Below are positions 15,040-23,510 of a DNA stretch of 39,734 nucleotides, in pieces (position 1 is the first letter of the stretch; the number at the start of each line of letters is the position of its first letter). This DNA comes from Verrucomicrobiota bacterium (GTDB taxonomy: Bacteria > Verrucomicrobiota > Kiritimatiellia > RFP12 > UBA1067): assembly GCA_022704145.1 (NCBI GenBank), contig JAKJGY010000018.1, positions 1 through 39,734 of the forward strand, given 5' to 3'. The notes below the pieces were generated by a model, which saw only the letters and a program-made list of their open reading frames with translations, was not told where the DNA came from and did no database searches. Both the position numbers and the translations under genes were made by a program.

Positions 15040-16280
15040 CGCGGCTCAAGAGGGGTGTCGCGATCCTCGGCCCGGGTATCTTCGCCATCGGCTATACCAT
15101 CGGCACGGGGAGTGTCACCTCCATGGCCAAAGCGGGCAGCCAGTACGGGCTCAAACTCCTCTGGGTTCTGGTGCTGAGCTGTCTCTTTTCCGGCATCCTC
15201 ATGGAAGCCTACGGACGCTTCGCGGTCGTCACCGGAGAGACCGCGCTGCACGGGATCCGCCGCCACCTGCGCTTCGGTAAGGCGCTGGCCGCCCTCGTGT
15301 TCGTCGGTGTGGTGACCGGCCAGTACACCTGCCTCGGCGGCATCCTCGCGCTCTCCTCCGGCGCACTCTACGAGACCGCCGCCCTGTTCTTCCCCGCGTT
15401 GCCTGCCGCGCATTACGGCCTCACCCTCGCCATCGCGGCGGCGCTGATCTTCCTGATCTACGGCCTGTTGCTGACCGGGCGCTACAGCTTTTTCGAGAAA
15501 GTCCTCGTCTTCTTCGTCACGCTTATGGGCGCGACGTTCCTGCTCTCTATGTGTGTCGTGTGGCCCTCCCGCGAGATCCTGCTCGAGGCGGTCGTGCCCT
15601 CCATCCCCGCAGGGAAAAACTCGCTGCTCATGATCGCCGCGTTCGTCGGCACCACCATGGCCGCGCCGACGTTCGTCACCCGCCCGCTGCTGCTTAAGGA
15701 GAAGGCGCTCACGCCCGAAGACCTGCCGCAACAGCGCCTGGACGCCACCTTCTCGGCAGTCATGATGTTCGTCATCAGCGCATCGATCATGTTCGTCGCG
15801 GCGGGCGCGCTCCACGCCCACGGCAAGGACATCGTGCGTATCCTCGACATGGCGCACACCCTCGCGCCGGTCGCGGGCAAGGGCGCCGTCGCGCTGTTCA
15901 TGGCGGGGACGCTCTGCGCGGGGCTCTCCTCGATCTTTCCGATCCTGATGGTCGCGCCGATCCTGCTCTCGGACTACCGCGTGGGCCGTATGGAGCCGCG
16001 CAGCCGCTCCTTCCGGATCCTCTGCCTTTTTGCAAGCCTGTTCGGCCTGATCGTCCCCGCGCTCGGGCGCAACCCCATCACCATCACCGTCATGACGCAG
16101 ATCTCCAACGTCTTCGTGCTGCCCCTCGCCGTGGCGGTGATCGCGGCGCTCATCAACCGCAGGGATCTCATGGGCTCACATAAGGCGGGCCCGGCCCTCA
16201 ACGCGGGCCTCGCGCTCGCCTTCCTCTTCGCCTGCGCCATCGCCGTCACCGGCATCCGCGCCATCCTTTCCACCCTCTGA
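15033..16280 (+). CDS. Nramp-fold (SLC11-like) membrane transporter with replaced metal-site motifs
   Basis: A 415-residue integral membrane protein with about 11 hydrophobic segments, matching the LeuT-like Nramp topology. TM1 aligns without gaps to Nramp: GPG at residues 13-15 and AGSQYG at 34-39. The metal-binding DPGN tetrad is replaced by GTGS (residues 24-27). In TM6 the usual G-A-T-V-M-P-H-N stretch reads GTTMAAPT (residues 206-213), so the Met and His are lost as well. Classical Mn2+/Fe2+ transport therefore seems unlikely, and another ion or an organic solute is possible. The ATG overlaps the aldolase stop by seven bases, tying the transporter to sugar-acid metabolism. The fold assignment is fairly sure; the substrate is open. 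Confidence 0.8.
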   Translation: MLTRLKRGVAILGPGIFAIGYTIGTGSVTSMAKAGSQYGLKLLWVLVLSCLFSGILMEAYGRFAVVTGETALHGIRRHLRFGKALAALVFVGVVTGQYTCLGGILALSSGALYETAALFFPALPAAHYGLTLAIAAALIFLIYGLLLTGRYSFFEKVLVFFVTLMGATFLLSMCVVWPSREILLEAVVPSIPAGKNSLLMIAAFVGTTMAAPTFVTRPLLLKEKALTPEDLPQQRLDATFSAVMMFVISASIMFVAAGALHAHGKDIVRILDMAHTLAPVAGKGAVALFMAGTLCAGLSSIFPILMVAPILLSDYRVGRMEPRSRSFRILCLFASLFGLIVPALGRNPITITVMTQISNVFVLPLAVAVIAALINRRDLMGSHKAGPALNAGLALAFLFACAIAVTGIRAILSTL

Positions 16281-16334
16281 ACTCACCGACCTCTTGCCAT
16301 GCGTCTCGACACACTAAAAGAAGGATTATTCAAT

Positions 16335-18092
16335 ATGCGACGGACGTCCTGTCTGATCCTCGTCGCCTTAGTTTCCCGGGCGGACACCCTCACCTCCAAT
16401 GACTTTCTGAAGGGCCCGGAAGCGACCTTGGATCGGATGTCCTGCTCCGTGGGTGTCGTGGAGAAGGGCGCGCCGGTGTTCATGGATCGCGCCTTTACCC
16501 TTCACGAGCCGCCCGCCGGCCTGAAGGGCATGACCTTCCTCCGCTCCCTGATCGACGGCGGAAAAGCCGTGTCCGTGGCGAAAGAGGGCGTGCTCACGGT
16601 CATCACGCCCGCTCCGGACACCCCCGGCGTATCATGCTCGAACGCCGCCTCACTGGAGGAGCTTGGGTTCACCTGGATTCAGGCGCCGTCACGCTTCCAG
16701 CTCTTCGGCGAGAGCCGCGTCGACCAATGCCGCATCTACCAGAAACGGGTGAAGGCGGGTGAGCGGTTCGCGTTCAAGAAGTGGGCGGTCGTCGCGGGCT
16801 TCAGTCCGGAAGGGCTCGACCTCTATCGCCCCAACGCGCGCGTCGCGCGGGTTTTGGAGATGCTGAGGCAGGACACGTCACGCCCCGACGCGCAGGTGGA
16901 CGCGCAGGACATCCTGGTCAACCGCCCCGACTACGTGGTCTTCATTCCCCGCCAGCCGCGGGACAAGGAGAAGCGCGACCCGGCCAAGCCCGGCGACACC
17001 TACAACGACCACTTTCAGGTCATCGAGCACGAGGGCACGTTCTACGCCTTCTGGACGCAGGCCACGCGTGAGGCCGACATCGACCAGCACATCGCGTTCT
17101 CCAAAAGCACGGACAAAGGCGATACCTGGAGCGATCCGGTCATCCTCGCAGGCTCGCCGAACAAGAAGAATCCGGCGTTGCTCGCCAGTTGGCAGCAGCC
17201 GATGATCAGCAAAACGGGGCGGCTCTACTGCCTCTGGAACCAGCAGACCACCAGCCGCGGCCCGCACTGCGGGCAGATGTTCGGCGCTTTTTCGGAGGAC
17301 AAGGGCGACACCTGGTCCGCACCTAAGCTGGTTCCGATGAAGCGGAGCGCGCTGGATGATCCCGACCCGCTTGTCCCGCCGAGCTGGTGCAACTGGCAGC
17401 GGCCGCTGCGGCTCGGCAAGGACGGCCGCTACCTGGTGGGGGTCTCGCGCCACAGCAAGCCGCCCGAGGGCAAGGGCGTCTGCACCATCGAGTTCCTTCA
17501 GTTCGATAACATCGACGACGACCCTAAGGTGGAGGACATCCGCCTGAGCTGGTTCTCGGGCGACGACCAGGTGCTGCGTGTCGAGCATCCGAAATTCGGC
17601 TCAGCCAACGAGGAGGCCGGTATCGTGAAGTTGCCGGACGGCCGCCTCTTCGCGCTCACACGCACCAGTGCCGGACACCCTTTCTGGTCGCAGAGCCGCG
17701 ACGACGGCGTGACCTGGACGCAGCCCAAGCCGCTGCTCGACCGCGACGGCGGAACGCCCTACCTCCATCCGCGCTCGCCCTGCCCGATCTATGACTGGAA
17801 GGGCTGCGAGGCCGCCAGCGGACTCTACTTCGCGCTCGTCCACAACACCTTCGACTTCGGCGGCGAGCGCGAATACCAGAAGCGCGGCCCGCTCTACCTG
17901 ATCGCGGGTCGCTTCAACCCCAAGGCCGAGCAGCCGATCGAGTTCGCACCGCCGAAGCTCTTCGCACACCGCGAGAACGGCAACTCCTTCTACACCAGCT
18001 ACACGGTGGCGGACGGCCAGGGCGTGCTCTGGTTCCCGGATCATAAGTTCTATCTCCTCGGACGCACCGTCGGCGAGGAGTGGTTCAAATAG
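16335..18092 (+). CDS. Secreted sialidase-like (BNR/Asp-box) propeller protein with N-terminal novel module
   Basis: A 585-residue protein. The N-terminus MRRTSCLILVALVSRA looks like a short signal peptide. ATG 16335 is chosen because AAAAGAAGGA (16316-16325) precedes it; an in-frame ATG at 16299 would bury the signal. Residues 45-157 form a module also found in the proteins at 21356 and 25201. From about residue 220 the sequence is a sialidase-type beta-propeller with Asp-boxes STDKGDTW (258), SEDKGDTW (320) and SRDDGVTW (454). Family members cleave sialic acids or other glycosides, but many homologues in this phylum have no proven activity. It probably acts outside the inner membrane as part of the glycan-degrading cluster. 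Confidence 0.82.
   Translation: MRRTSCLILVALVSRADTLTSNDFLKGPEATLDRMSCSVGVVEKGAPVFMDRAFTLHEPPAGLKGMTFLRSLIDGGKAVSVAKEGVLTVITPAPDTPGVSCSNAASLEELGFTWIQAPSRFQLFGESRVDQCRIYQKRVKAGERFAFKKWAVVAGFSPEGLDLYRPNARVARVLEMLRQDTSRPDAQVDAQDILVNRPDYVVFIPRQPRDKEKRDPAKPGDTYNDHFQVIEHEGTFYAFWTQATREADIDQHIAFSKSTDKGDTWSDPVILAGSPNKKNPALLASWQQPMISKTGRLYCLWNQQTTSRGPHCGQMFGAFSEDKGDTWSAPKLVPMKRSALDDPDPLVPPSWCNWQRPLRLGKDGRYLVGVSRHSKPPEGKGVCTIEFLQFDNIDDDPKVEDIRLSWFSGDDQVLRVEHPKFGSANEEAGIVKLPDGRLFALTRTSAGHPFWSQSRDDGVTWTQPKPLLDRDGGTPYLHPRSPCPIYDWKGCEAASGLYFALVHNTFDFGGEREYQKRGPLYLIAGRFNPKAEQPIEFAPPKLFAHRENGNSFYTSYTVADGQGVLWFPDHKFYLLGRTVGEEWFK
16467..16803 (+). other. Shared cluster module, copy 1 (N-terminal)
   Basis: Encodes residues 45-157 of the first propeller protein. 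The recurring landmarks are F-x-D-R near the start, G-x-x-FLR, G-V-L-T-x-I-T-P, L-x-x-LGFTWI, RFQLFG, YQKRV-x-x-G and KWAV near the end. It is not a family I recognise. Confidence 0.75.
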
Positions 18093-18139
18093 AGGTTCCC
18101 ATTGAACGGAGGACGGTCACTGCATAACAGGAGGTTGAA

Positions 18140-21100
18140 ATGAGACAACGTATCGGCTGTGTGCGCGGAGTCGAACCGCGCGGCTCGCGCTTCACTTCAG
18201 TGTCCAGCGTTAGGCTTTTGTCGTTGGGCGCTCTCGTTTTCTGCGTGTGCCTCGTTTCCGCTCTCCGCGCGGAAACGGTCGCGCTCTGGAAACTGGACTA
18301 TGAGGGGGACGGCTCCGCACTCAACACGCGCTGCCTACTCAACCCCGCCTACGACCTCGGCCTCAACGGTTCGGCCTGGGTTGGAACCGCTGTCGAGAGC
18401 TGGGTCGCGCTCCCGCCCAATCCCGACACGACCGGCGGCTATCTTGCCAGCCCCACTAACCGCAATGCGGTCGGGCTTAACCTGTCCTCAAGCTGCTTTA
18501 CAAACATAGCCGTCAGCGCGCGCGTCAACGTGACGAACAGCTTCACGGTCGAAGGCTGGGTCTACCGGATCACCAACCCGACCGGCACCGGCTGGCATTA
18601 TCTGGTCGGCAACCATATGGGCGGCGCGGGCCGCTGGATCCTCTCGCTGCGGCAGGGCGGCACGAACTGGGTGCTGTACGTGGACAGTCGGGTGAACGAC
18701 ATCGCGTTCCCCGTCAAGAACGACCCCTCCACAACCAACGTCTGGCGCCATATCGCGCTGACCTATAAACGCGACGCCGGCTCATCCCAGCAAGGCGTCT
18801 GGGAACTCTTCGTCGACGCGCAGTCTTGCGGCGCCCTGACCAACAGCAGCCGGCCGACCGCCATCACGACGGCCGACTCCGTCTTTTCCTTGGGCGGCCG
18901 TCCTTCAGGAGGCAACACGGGAACACTCAAGCTGGACTACTGGCGCATTTCAGATGCGGTCCTCGCGCCTGCGGCCTTCCTGAATGCGGGGACGTCTGTT
19001 CCTGCGGCGGAACCGCCCTCCCGCACGCTCGCGTACTGGCGTCTGGACGGAACCGCCGACGGCAGGCTGGACACGCGCGATTTCGTGGGCAGCGCCCGTC
19101 TGTCGAGTATGCTCGATGTGACCAACCATACCACCGTGATCCAAGCCTCCGCTGTGAACGCCTTCAACGGCCAGCCTCCCAACAGCGCGCTCACGCTGCC
19201 GAGCGGCAATACCGGCTCGCTTTACGCGCAGGGCTCAGGAGCGTGCCTGAGGGTCAACGACCTCGGCCGCCAGTTGGAGATCACCAACAGCTTCACCGTC
19301 GAGGGCTGGCTCTGTCCGCAGCGGCGCGACTACCAGTCAGACCTCCAATATATCGCCAACACCCGCATCGCGACCAAAGGGTGGGCGTTCGCGCTTAAAA
19401 AGCTGACGGACGGCACGCGTAAGCTGGTGATATTCGCGGCCGATGATGCGGGGACGATCGCCGGCGACGAGCCGGTTTCAGGTGATCTTGAGCAGTGGGC
19501 GGACGTCTGGCGCCATGTCGCCCTCGTCTATGACCACACGGCTGGCGCACAGGAGCAAGGCGGTTGGAAGTGTTATCTGGACGGTGTTCTGCAGGGCTCC
19601 TATACCCACACGCGCACCCGTTCCGGCACGACCTCCTCGGAGTATTTTCACCTCGGGGGGCGCGTGAGCAATGCCAACACGTTTTGCGGCGGACTCGACT
19701 GCTGGCGCGTGAGCCGAGCCGCGCTCTCGCCGCAGCAGTTCCTGAATGCGTCGGCGGATGCGCAGCCGGCTGTCGGCGTGCTCGCGCTCTGGCCGCTCAA
19801 TTCGTCGGACGGCCTCTATCTTGACGCGACGGATGTGACGGGCGGCTGGCCGTTCCATACCCCGCTGACCGCCCTGCATAAGGTGACCGCCAGCGTAGGA
19901 CATGCCGCTGCGACCGTCCCCAACCCAGACCGCTCGGCGGTTTTCCGCGGCGACCCCGCGACGAACTGCGGGTCCGTCGTGTTCAACACGCCTGCGGCGG
20001 GCGCGGCGCGCGCCTATCTCGCCACCACCGACAGCACCCTGCGTGACATGCTCAGCCTGACCAACAGCTTCACTTGGGAGGCCTGGCTCTGCCGCACGCA
20101 GAACCCCGGCGCGTGGCAGCTCCTGTTCGGTACCGGCACATCCCCGAACTTCGTGAGCGGCGGCATGGATGTCAACCTGACCTACCGTTCGAACGGGTAC
20201 GTGCTGTGGGTGAGTCAGGGGGGGATCAGCGATGTGGCCCTCGGCGGCACGGCCGACGACGGCACGCTGGGCGTCTGGCGGCATGTGGCGCTGGTCTACG
20301 ACGTCAGCCTCGGCAAAGGGACCTGGAAGTTCTATGTGAACGGGCTCTTGCAGGGGACGCTAGAGAACAGTACGCAGCCTGTCCGCACCCTGCCCGGCGG
20401 TATCTATATTGGCGGACGGCCCTGGTCGGCCAACTCGTTCAACGGCGCGATCGACAGCGTGCGTCTGACCAAGGGAGCCCTCGCGCCCTCACAGTTCCTG
20501 AACGCTGCCTCCGTGCCGCCCGAACGGACGGCGCCGGTGACGGTCGCCTACTGGAAGCTCGACAGCGACGGCACCGTGCTGGATGCGTCAAGTCAGGTCG
20601 AGCCCCGTTACTCGTTCATCGCCGACGGCTTCAGGCCGGACGGCTCCACCGAACAGTTCAGGCCCTTTGTGCCCTCGCCCGACACGAGCGCCGGCTTCCT
20701 CGGCGATGCGCGGGCGAACGCGGGCTCGGCCGCGTTCACGAACGACTACCTGCGTATCCAGAACCTCGGCGCGCGCGCCGAGCTGGACCGCGCGTTCACG
20801 GTCGAGGGCTGGCTCTATTGGAAAGGCGGCGCGGACGGTCAAGCCCAGACTCTGGCGGCGACGCGCTTCGACACGGGATACGGCTGGCGTCTGACCCTTG
20901 CCCGGCAGGGGGGCTCCGCCGAGTTCCACCTCACCTGCCGCACGCCCACGCAGACCGTCCTAGCCGATGATCCCTTTCCGGCGGATGCGGCGGGCCTGCT
21001 CGTCGGCTGGCATCATGTGGCGCTCGTCTATACGCCGCGGCGCGAGGACACCGGCACTTGGGAGCTGTTTGTGGACGGCGTGTCGGCGGGCACGGTGGCC

Positions 21101-21280
21101 AACCGGTATTATCCGGCGCTCGCCCACCAGAGCCACTGGTTCGCGCTCGGCGGACAGCTTGGCGGTACGTATCCCTTCAACGGCTATCTGGACTGCTGGC
21201 GTCTCTCTGACGGTGCGCTCACGCCGGCTGAGTTTCTCTATCTGGGCTTCAGCCGTGCCACCCTCATTCAGGTCCGGTAG
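18140..21280 (+). CDS. Secreted protein with four LamG-like (concanavalin A-fold) modules
   Basis: A 1046-residue protein that starts with an extended n-region and hydrophobic segment ending LVSALRAET, read as a signal peptide. Four tandem modules of about 250 residues begin near residues 46 (VALWKLD), 294 (LAYWRLD), 546 (VLALWPLN) and 799 (VAYWKLD). Each contains F-T-V-E-G-W or a variant, W-R/H-H-V/I-A-L, a W-E/K-L-F-V-D/N-G segment, LGGR, and a closing W-R-I/V-S ... AP-x-x-FLN. These are LamG/Laminin_G_3-type jellyrolls that bind carbohydrate or protein. A perfect AGGAGG (18129-18134) precedes the ATG. No catalytic domain is visible, so a binding or scaffold role is likely. The C-terminus ends ATLIQVR. 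Confidence 0.88.
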   Translation: MRQRIGCVRGVEPRGSRFTSVSSVRLLSLGALVFCVCLVSALRAETVALWKLDYEGDGSALNTRCLLNPAYDLGLNGSAWVGTAVESWVALPPNPDTTGGYLASPTNRNAVGLNLSSSCFTNIAVSARVNVTNSFTVEGWVYRITNPTGTGWHYLVGNHMGGAGRWILSLRQGGTNWVLYVDSRVNDIAFPVKNDPSTTNVWRHIALTYKRDAGSSQQGVWELFVDAQSCGALTNSSRPTAITTADSVFSLGGRPSGGNTGTLKLDYWRISDAVLAPAAFLNAGTSVPAAEPPSRTLAYWRLDGTADGRLDTRDFVGSARLSSMLDVTNHTTVIQASAVNAFNGQPPNSALTLPSGNTGSLYAQGSGACLRVNDLGRQLEITNSFTVEGWLCPQRRDYQSDLQYIANTRIATKGWAFALKKLTDGTRKLVIFAADDAGTIAGDEPVSGDLEQWADVWRHVALVYDHTAGAQEQGGWKCYLDGVLQGSYTHTRTRSGTTSSEYFHLGGRVSNANTFCGGLDCWRVSRAALSPQQFLNASADAQPAVGVLALWPLNSSDGLYLDATDVTGGWPFHTPLTALHKVTASVGHAAATVPNPDRSAVFRGDPATNCGSVVFNTPAAGAARAYLATTDSTLRDMLSLTNSFTWEAWLCRTQNPGAWQLLFGTGTSPNFVSGGMDVNLTYRSNGYVLWVSQGGISDVALGGTADDGTLGVWRHVALVYDVSLGKGTWKFYVNGLLQGTLENSTQPVRTLPGGIYIGGRPWSANSFNGAIDSVRLTKGALAPSQFLNAASVPPERTAPVTVAYWKLDSDGTVLDASSQVEPRYSFIADGFRPDGSTEQFRPFVPSPDTSAGFLGDARANAGSAAFTNDYLRIQNLGARAELDRAFTVEGWLYWKGGADGQAQTLAATRFDTGYGWRLTLARQGGSAEFHLTCRTPTQTVLADDPFPADAAGLLVGWHHVALVYTPRREDTGTWELFVDGVSAGTVANRYYPALAHQSHWFALGGQLGGTYPFNGYLDCWRLSDGALTPAEFLYLGFSRATLIQVR

Positions 21281-21355
21281 CGGTTGGCGTGACGGGTCGG
21301 GAGTGGGGGGGGTTGGAGGTGCGAGGCGCGAGCGTTCGAGTAAAGGAAATTGGCA

Positions 21356-23488
21356 ATGCGTGAACGGGCGGTAGGGGATTCAGAGTATTCGGAAGCGGCA
21401 GGTAGGGGGGGCAGACGGTGCGCGATCATGAGCGCCTGCCTCCTGCTGGCTGCCGCCCGCGGGGTGTCGGCGACGGCGTCGCAGCCGCTCGAAGGCCCGC
21501 GCGCAACGGTCGCCCTCTACGGCGACGGCGCGCCCGACACCTTCGCGCCCGGCGCGCGGCTCTTCACCGACCGCGAGTACACGGTCAAGGAGTGCCCCGA
21601 ATGGCTGCGCGGCAAGACCTTCCTGCGCGGCAGCATCGAGTCGAGTTTCTTGCGCGTGACCCGCGACGGTGTGCTGACCTTCCTCACCCCCGAGCCGGTG
21701 CACCCGCGCGCCGCCACGCAGGTCAAGGCGCTGGAACGGCTCGGCTTCACGTGGATTCCGCAGCCGGAGCGCTTCCAGCTTTTCGGCGCGCAGCCGTTCG
21801 ATCTGGCGCGAGTCTACCAGAAGCGCGTCAAGAAGGGCGACCGCCTGCGTCTCGGCAAGTGGGCCGTGGCGCTGGACTTCGAGGCCGCCGAAGTCCTCCC
21901 CGCTACGCCGCAGCCGTGGAGCGCGAACACGGGCGAACGCCTCTACAACGGCATCGTGCTCCCCGAGGAGTGGCCGCCGCAGACCCTCAGCCCGCGCGAC
22001 ACCGCGCCGATGGCCGTGCCCTACCTCTCGTGGCGCCCGCCCGTCGTGCCGATCGATGTCGGGCGGCAGCTTTTCGTCGATGACTTCCTCATCGAGACCT
22101 CCACCCTGAGGCGAGTCTTCCACATGCCGAAGAAGTACGCGGGCAACCCGGTCCTCAAGCCAGAGACGCCGCTGGAGCGGAACGGCGACAAGAACAGCGC
22201 CGCCGTGCCCAAGAGCGGCGGCGTGTGGTGGGATCCCGCCGAGAAGGTGTTCAAGATGTGGTACGAGGCCGGCTGGATCGGCACCATCTGCTACGCCACC
22301 AGCAAGGACGGCCTCGCGTGGGAGCGCCCCGCGCTGGACGTCGTCCCCGGCACGAATCAGGTGCTGCCGCCCGATCTCACGCCTGACTCGTGGACGGTCG
22401 TGCCGGACTGGCAGGCCGCCGACCCGACGCAACGCTACAAGATGTACATGCGCCCGCCCGGCGGCCAGATGCCCGGCGTGAGCATGACCTCGCCCGACGG
22501 TATCCACTGGACGAACCGCGTCTTCAGCGGTGACACCGGCGACCGCTCCACGATGTTCTACAACCCCTTCCGCAAGAAGTGGGTCTACAGCCTGCGCTCC
22601 GGCTTCCGCGGCCGCTCGCGCCACTATCTGGAGTGCGACGATTTCCTCGCCGGTGCGCGCTGGGAGCCCGACGGTCCCGTCGTCTGGGCCGCCGCCGACC
22701 GCGACGACCCGCCCGACCCGGAGGTCGGCAGAACCTGCCAGCTCTACAACCTCGACGCCGTCGCCTACGAAAGCCTCATGCTGGGAATCTACCAGATCCA
22801 CCGCGGGCCGGAGAACAACGTGTGCGAGGGCCTCGGCATCCCCAAGATCACCGAGCTGAACTTCGCCTACAGCCGCGACGGCTTCCACTGGCACCGCCCC
22901 GACCGCCGCGCCCACATCCCGGCGGAACGCCGTGACGTGTGGGACCGCGCCTACGTGCAGTCCATCGGCAACATCTGCACCATTCAGGGCGACACGCTCT
23001 GGATCTACTACACCGGCTTTCAGGGCGACGCCTCGAAGACCAACAGTAACTGGCTCAAGAACGGCATGTACGACCGTGGCGCGACCGGCGTCGCCTTCCT
23101 GCGGCGCGACGGCTTCGCTTCGCTGGAGGCCGGTGACGGGGGCGGCATGCTCACCACGCGCCCCGTCGCCTTCTCCGGCAAACACCTCTTCGTGAACGCC
23201 TCGGGCACCGTTTCCGTCGAAATCCTCGACGCCGAAACCTTGCGCGTCCTGCGGCCGCCGTCCACGGCGGCCACCGTCGATTCGACCTGCCACGATCTCG
23301 GCGACGTCTCTGCGTTCTCGGGCAAGCCCGTCCGCTTGCGCTTCACCCTGCGCAACGGCGCGCTCTACGCCTTCTGGGTTAGCCGCGACGCCTCGGGCCG
23401 CAGCGACGGGTACGTCGCGGGCGGAGGCCCCGGCTACACCGGCCCCACCGACACCGTCGGGCGCGCTGCGCTCGGCGAGGCGAAGTGA
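21356..23488 (+). CDS. Secreted GH32/43-like five-bladed propeller protein with N-terminal novel module
   Basis: A 710-residue protein. A hydrophobic segment (MSACLLLAAARGVSATAS) begins at residue 25, so the signal peptide has a long basic n-region if ATG 21356 (AAAGGA upstream) is used; ATG 21428 is an alternative that gives a compact signal. Residues 66-175 are the cluster module. From about residue 225, the sequence VPIDVGRQLFVDDFLIE and then WWDPAEKVFKMWYEAG, YATSKDGLAWERP, TSPDGIHWTNR, YSRDGFHWHRP and LWIYYTGFQGD resemble the propeller proteins often annotated as glycosyl hydrolase family 32-like in Planctomycetes and Verrucomicrobia. Catalytic carboxylates cannot be assigned with confidence. 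It ends with a beta-rich domain (SVEILDAETLRVL). It is probably an extracytoplasmic glycan-active enzyme. Confidence 0.8.
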   Translation: MRERAVGDSEYSEAAGRGGRRCAIMSACLLLAAARGVSATASQPLEGPRATVALYGDGAPDTFAPGARLFTDREYTVKECPEWLRGKTFLRGSIESSFLRVTRDGVLTFLTPEPVHPRAATQVKALERLGFTWIPQPERFQLFGAQPFDLARVYQKRVKKGDRLRLGKWAVALDFEAAEVLPATPQPWSANTGERLYNGIVLPEEWPPQTLSPRDTAPMAVPYLSWRPPVVPIDVGRQLFVDDFLIETSTLRRVFHMPKKYAGNPVLKPETPLERNGDKNSAAVPKSGGVWWDPAEKVFKMWYEAGWIGTICYATSKDGLAWERPALDVVPGTNQVLPPDLTPDSWTVVPDWQAADPTQRYKMYMRPPGGQMPGVSMTSPDGIHWTNRVFSGDTGDRSTMFYNPFRKKWVYSLRSGFRGRSRHYLECDDFLAGARWEPDGPVVWAAADRDDPPDPEVGRTCQLYNLDAVAYESLMLGIYQIHRGPENNVCEGLGIPKITELNFAYSRDGFHWHRPDRRAHIPAERRDVWDRAYVQSIGNICTIQGDTLWIYYTGFQGDASKTNSNWLKNGMYDRGATGVAFLRRDGFASLEAGDGGGMLTTRPVAFSGKHLFVNASGTVSVEILDAETLRVLRPPSTAATVDSTCHDLGDVSAFSGKPVRLRFTLRNGALYAFWVSRDASGRSDGYVAGGGPGYTGPTDTVGRAALGEAK
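21551..21880 (+). other. Shared cluster module, copy 2 (N-terminal)
   Basis: Encodes residues 66-175 of the GH32/43-like protein. It shares with copy 1 the stretches GFTWI, ERFQLFG or RFQLFG, YQKRVK and GKWAV, in the same order and spacing. Confidence 0.75.
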
Positions 23489-23510
23489 GCGACACCCGAA
23501 AGGATCACCC

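Noticed and set aside
15033-16280. Manganese/iron transporter MntH
   Set aside because: The fold matches, but DPGN and the TM6 Met and His are replaced, so the standard name would mislead.
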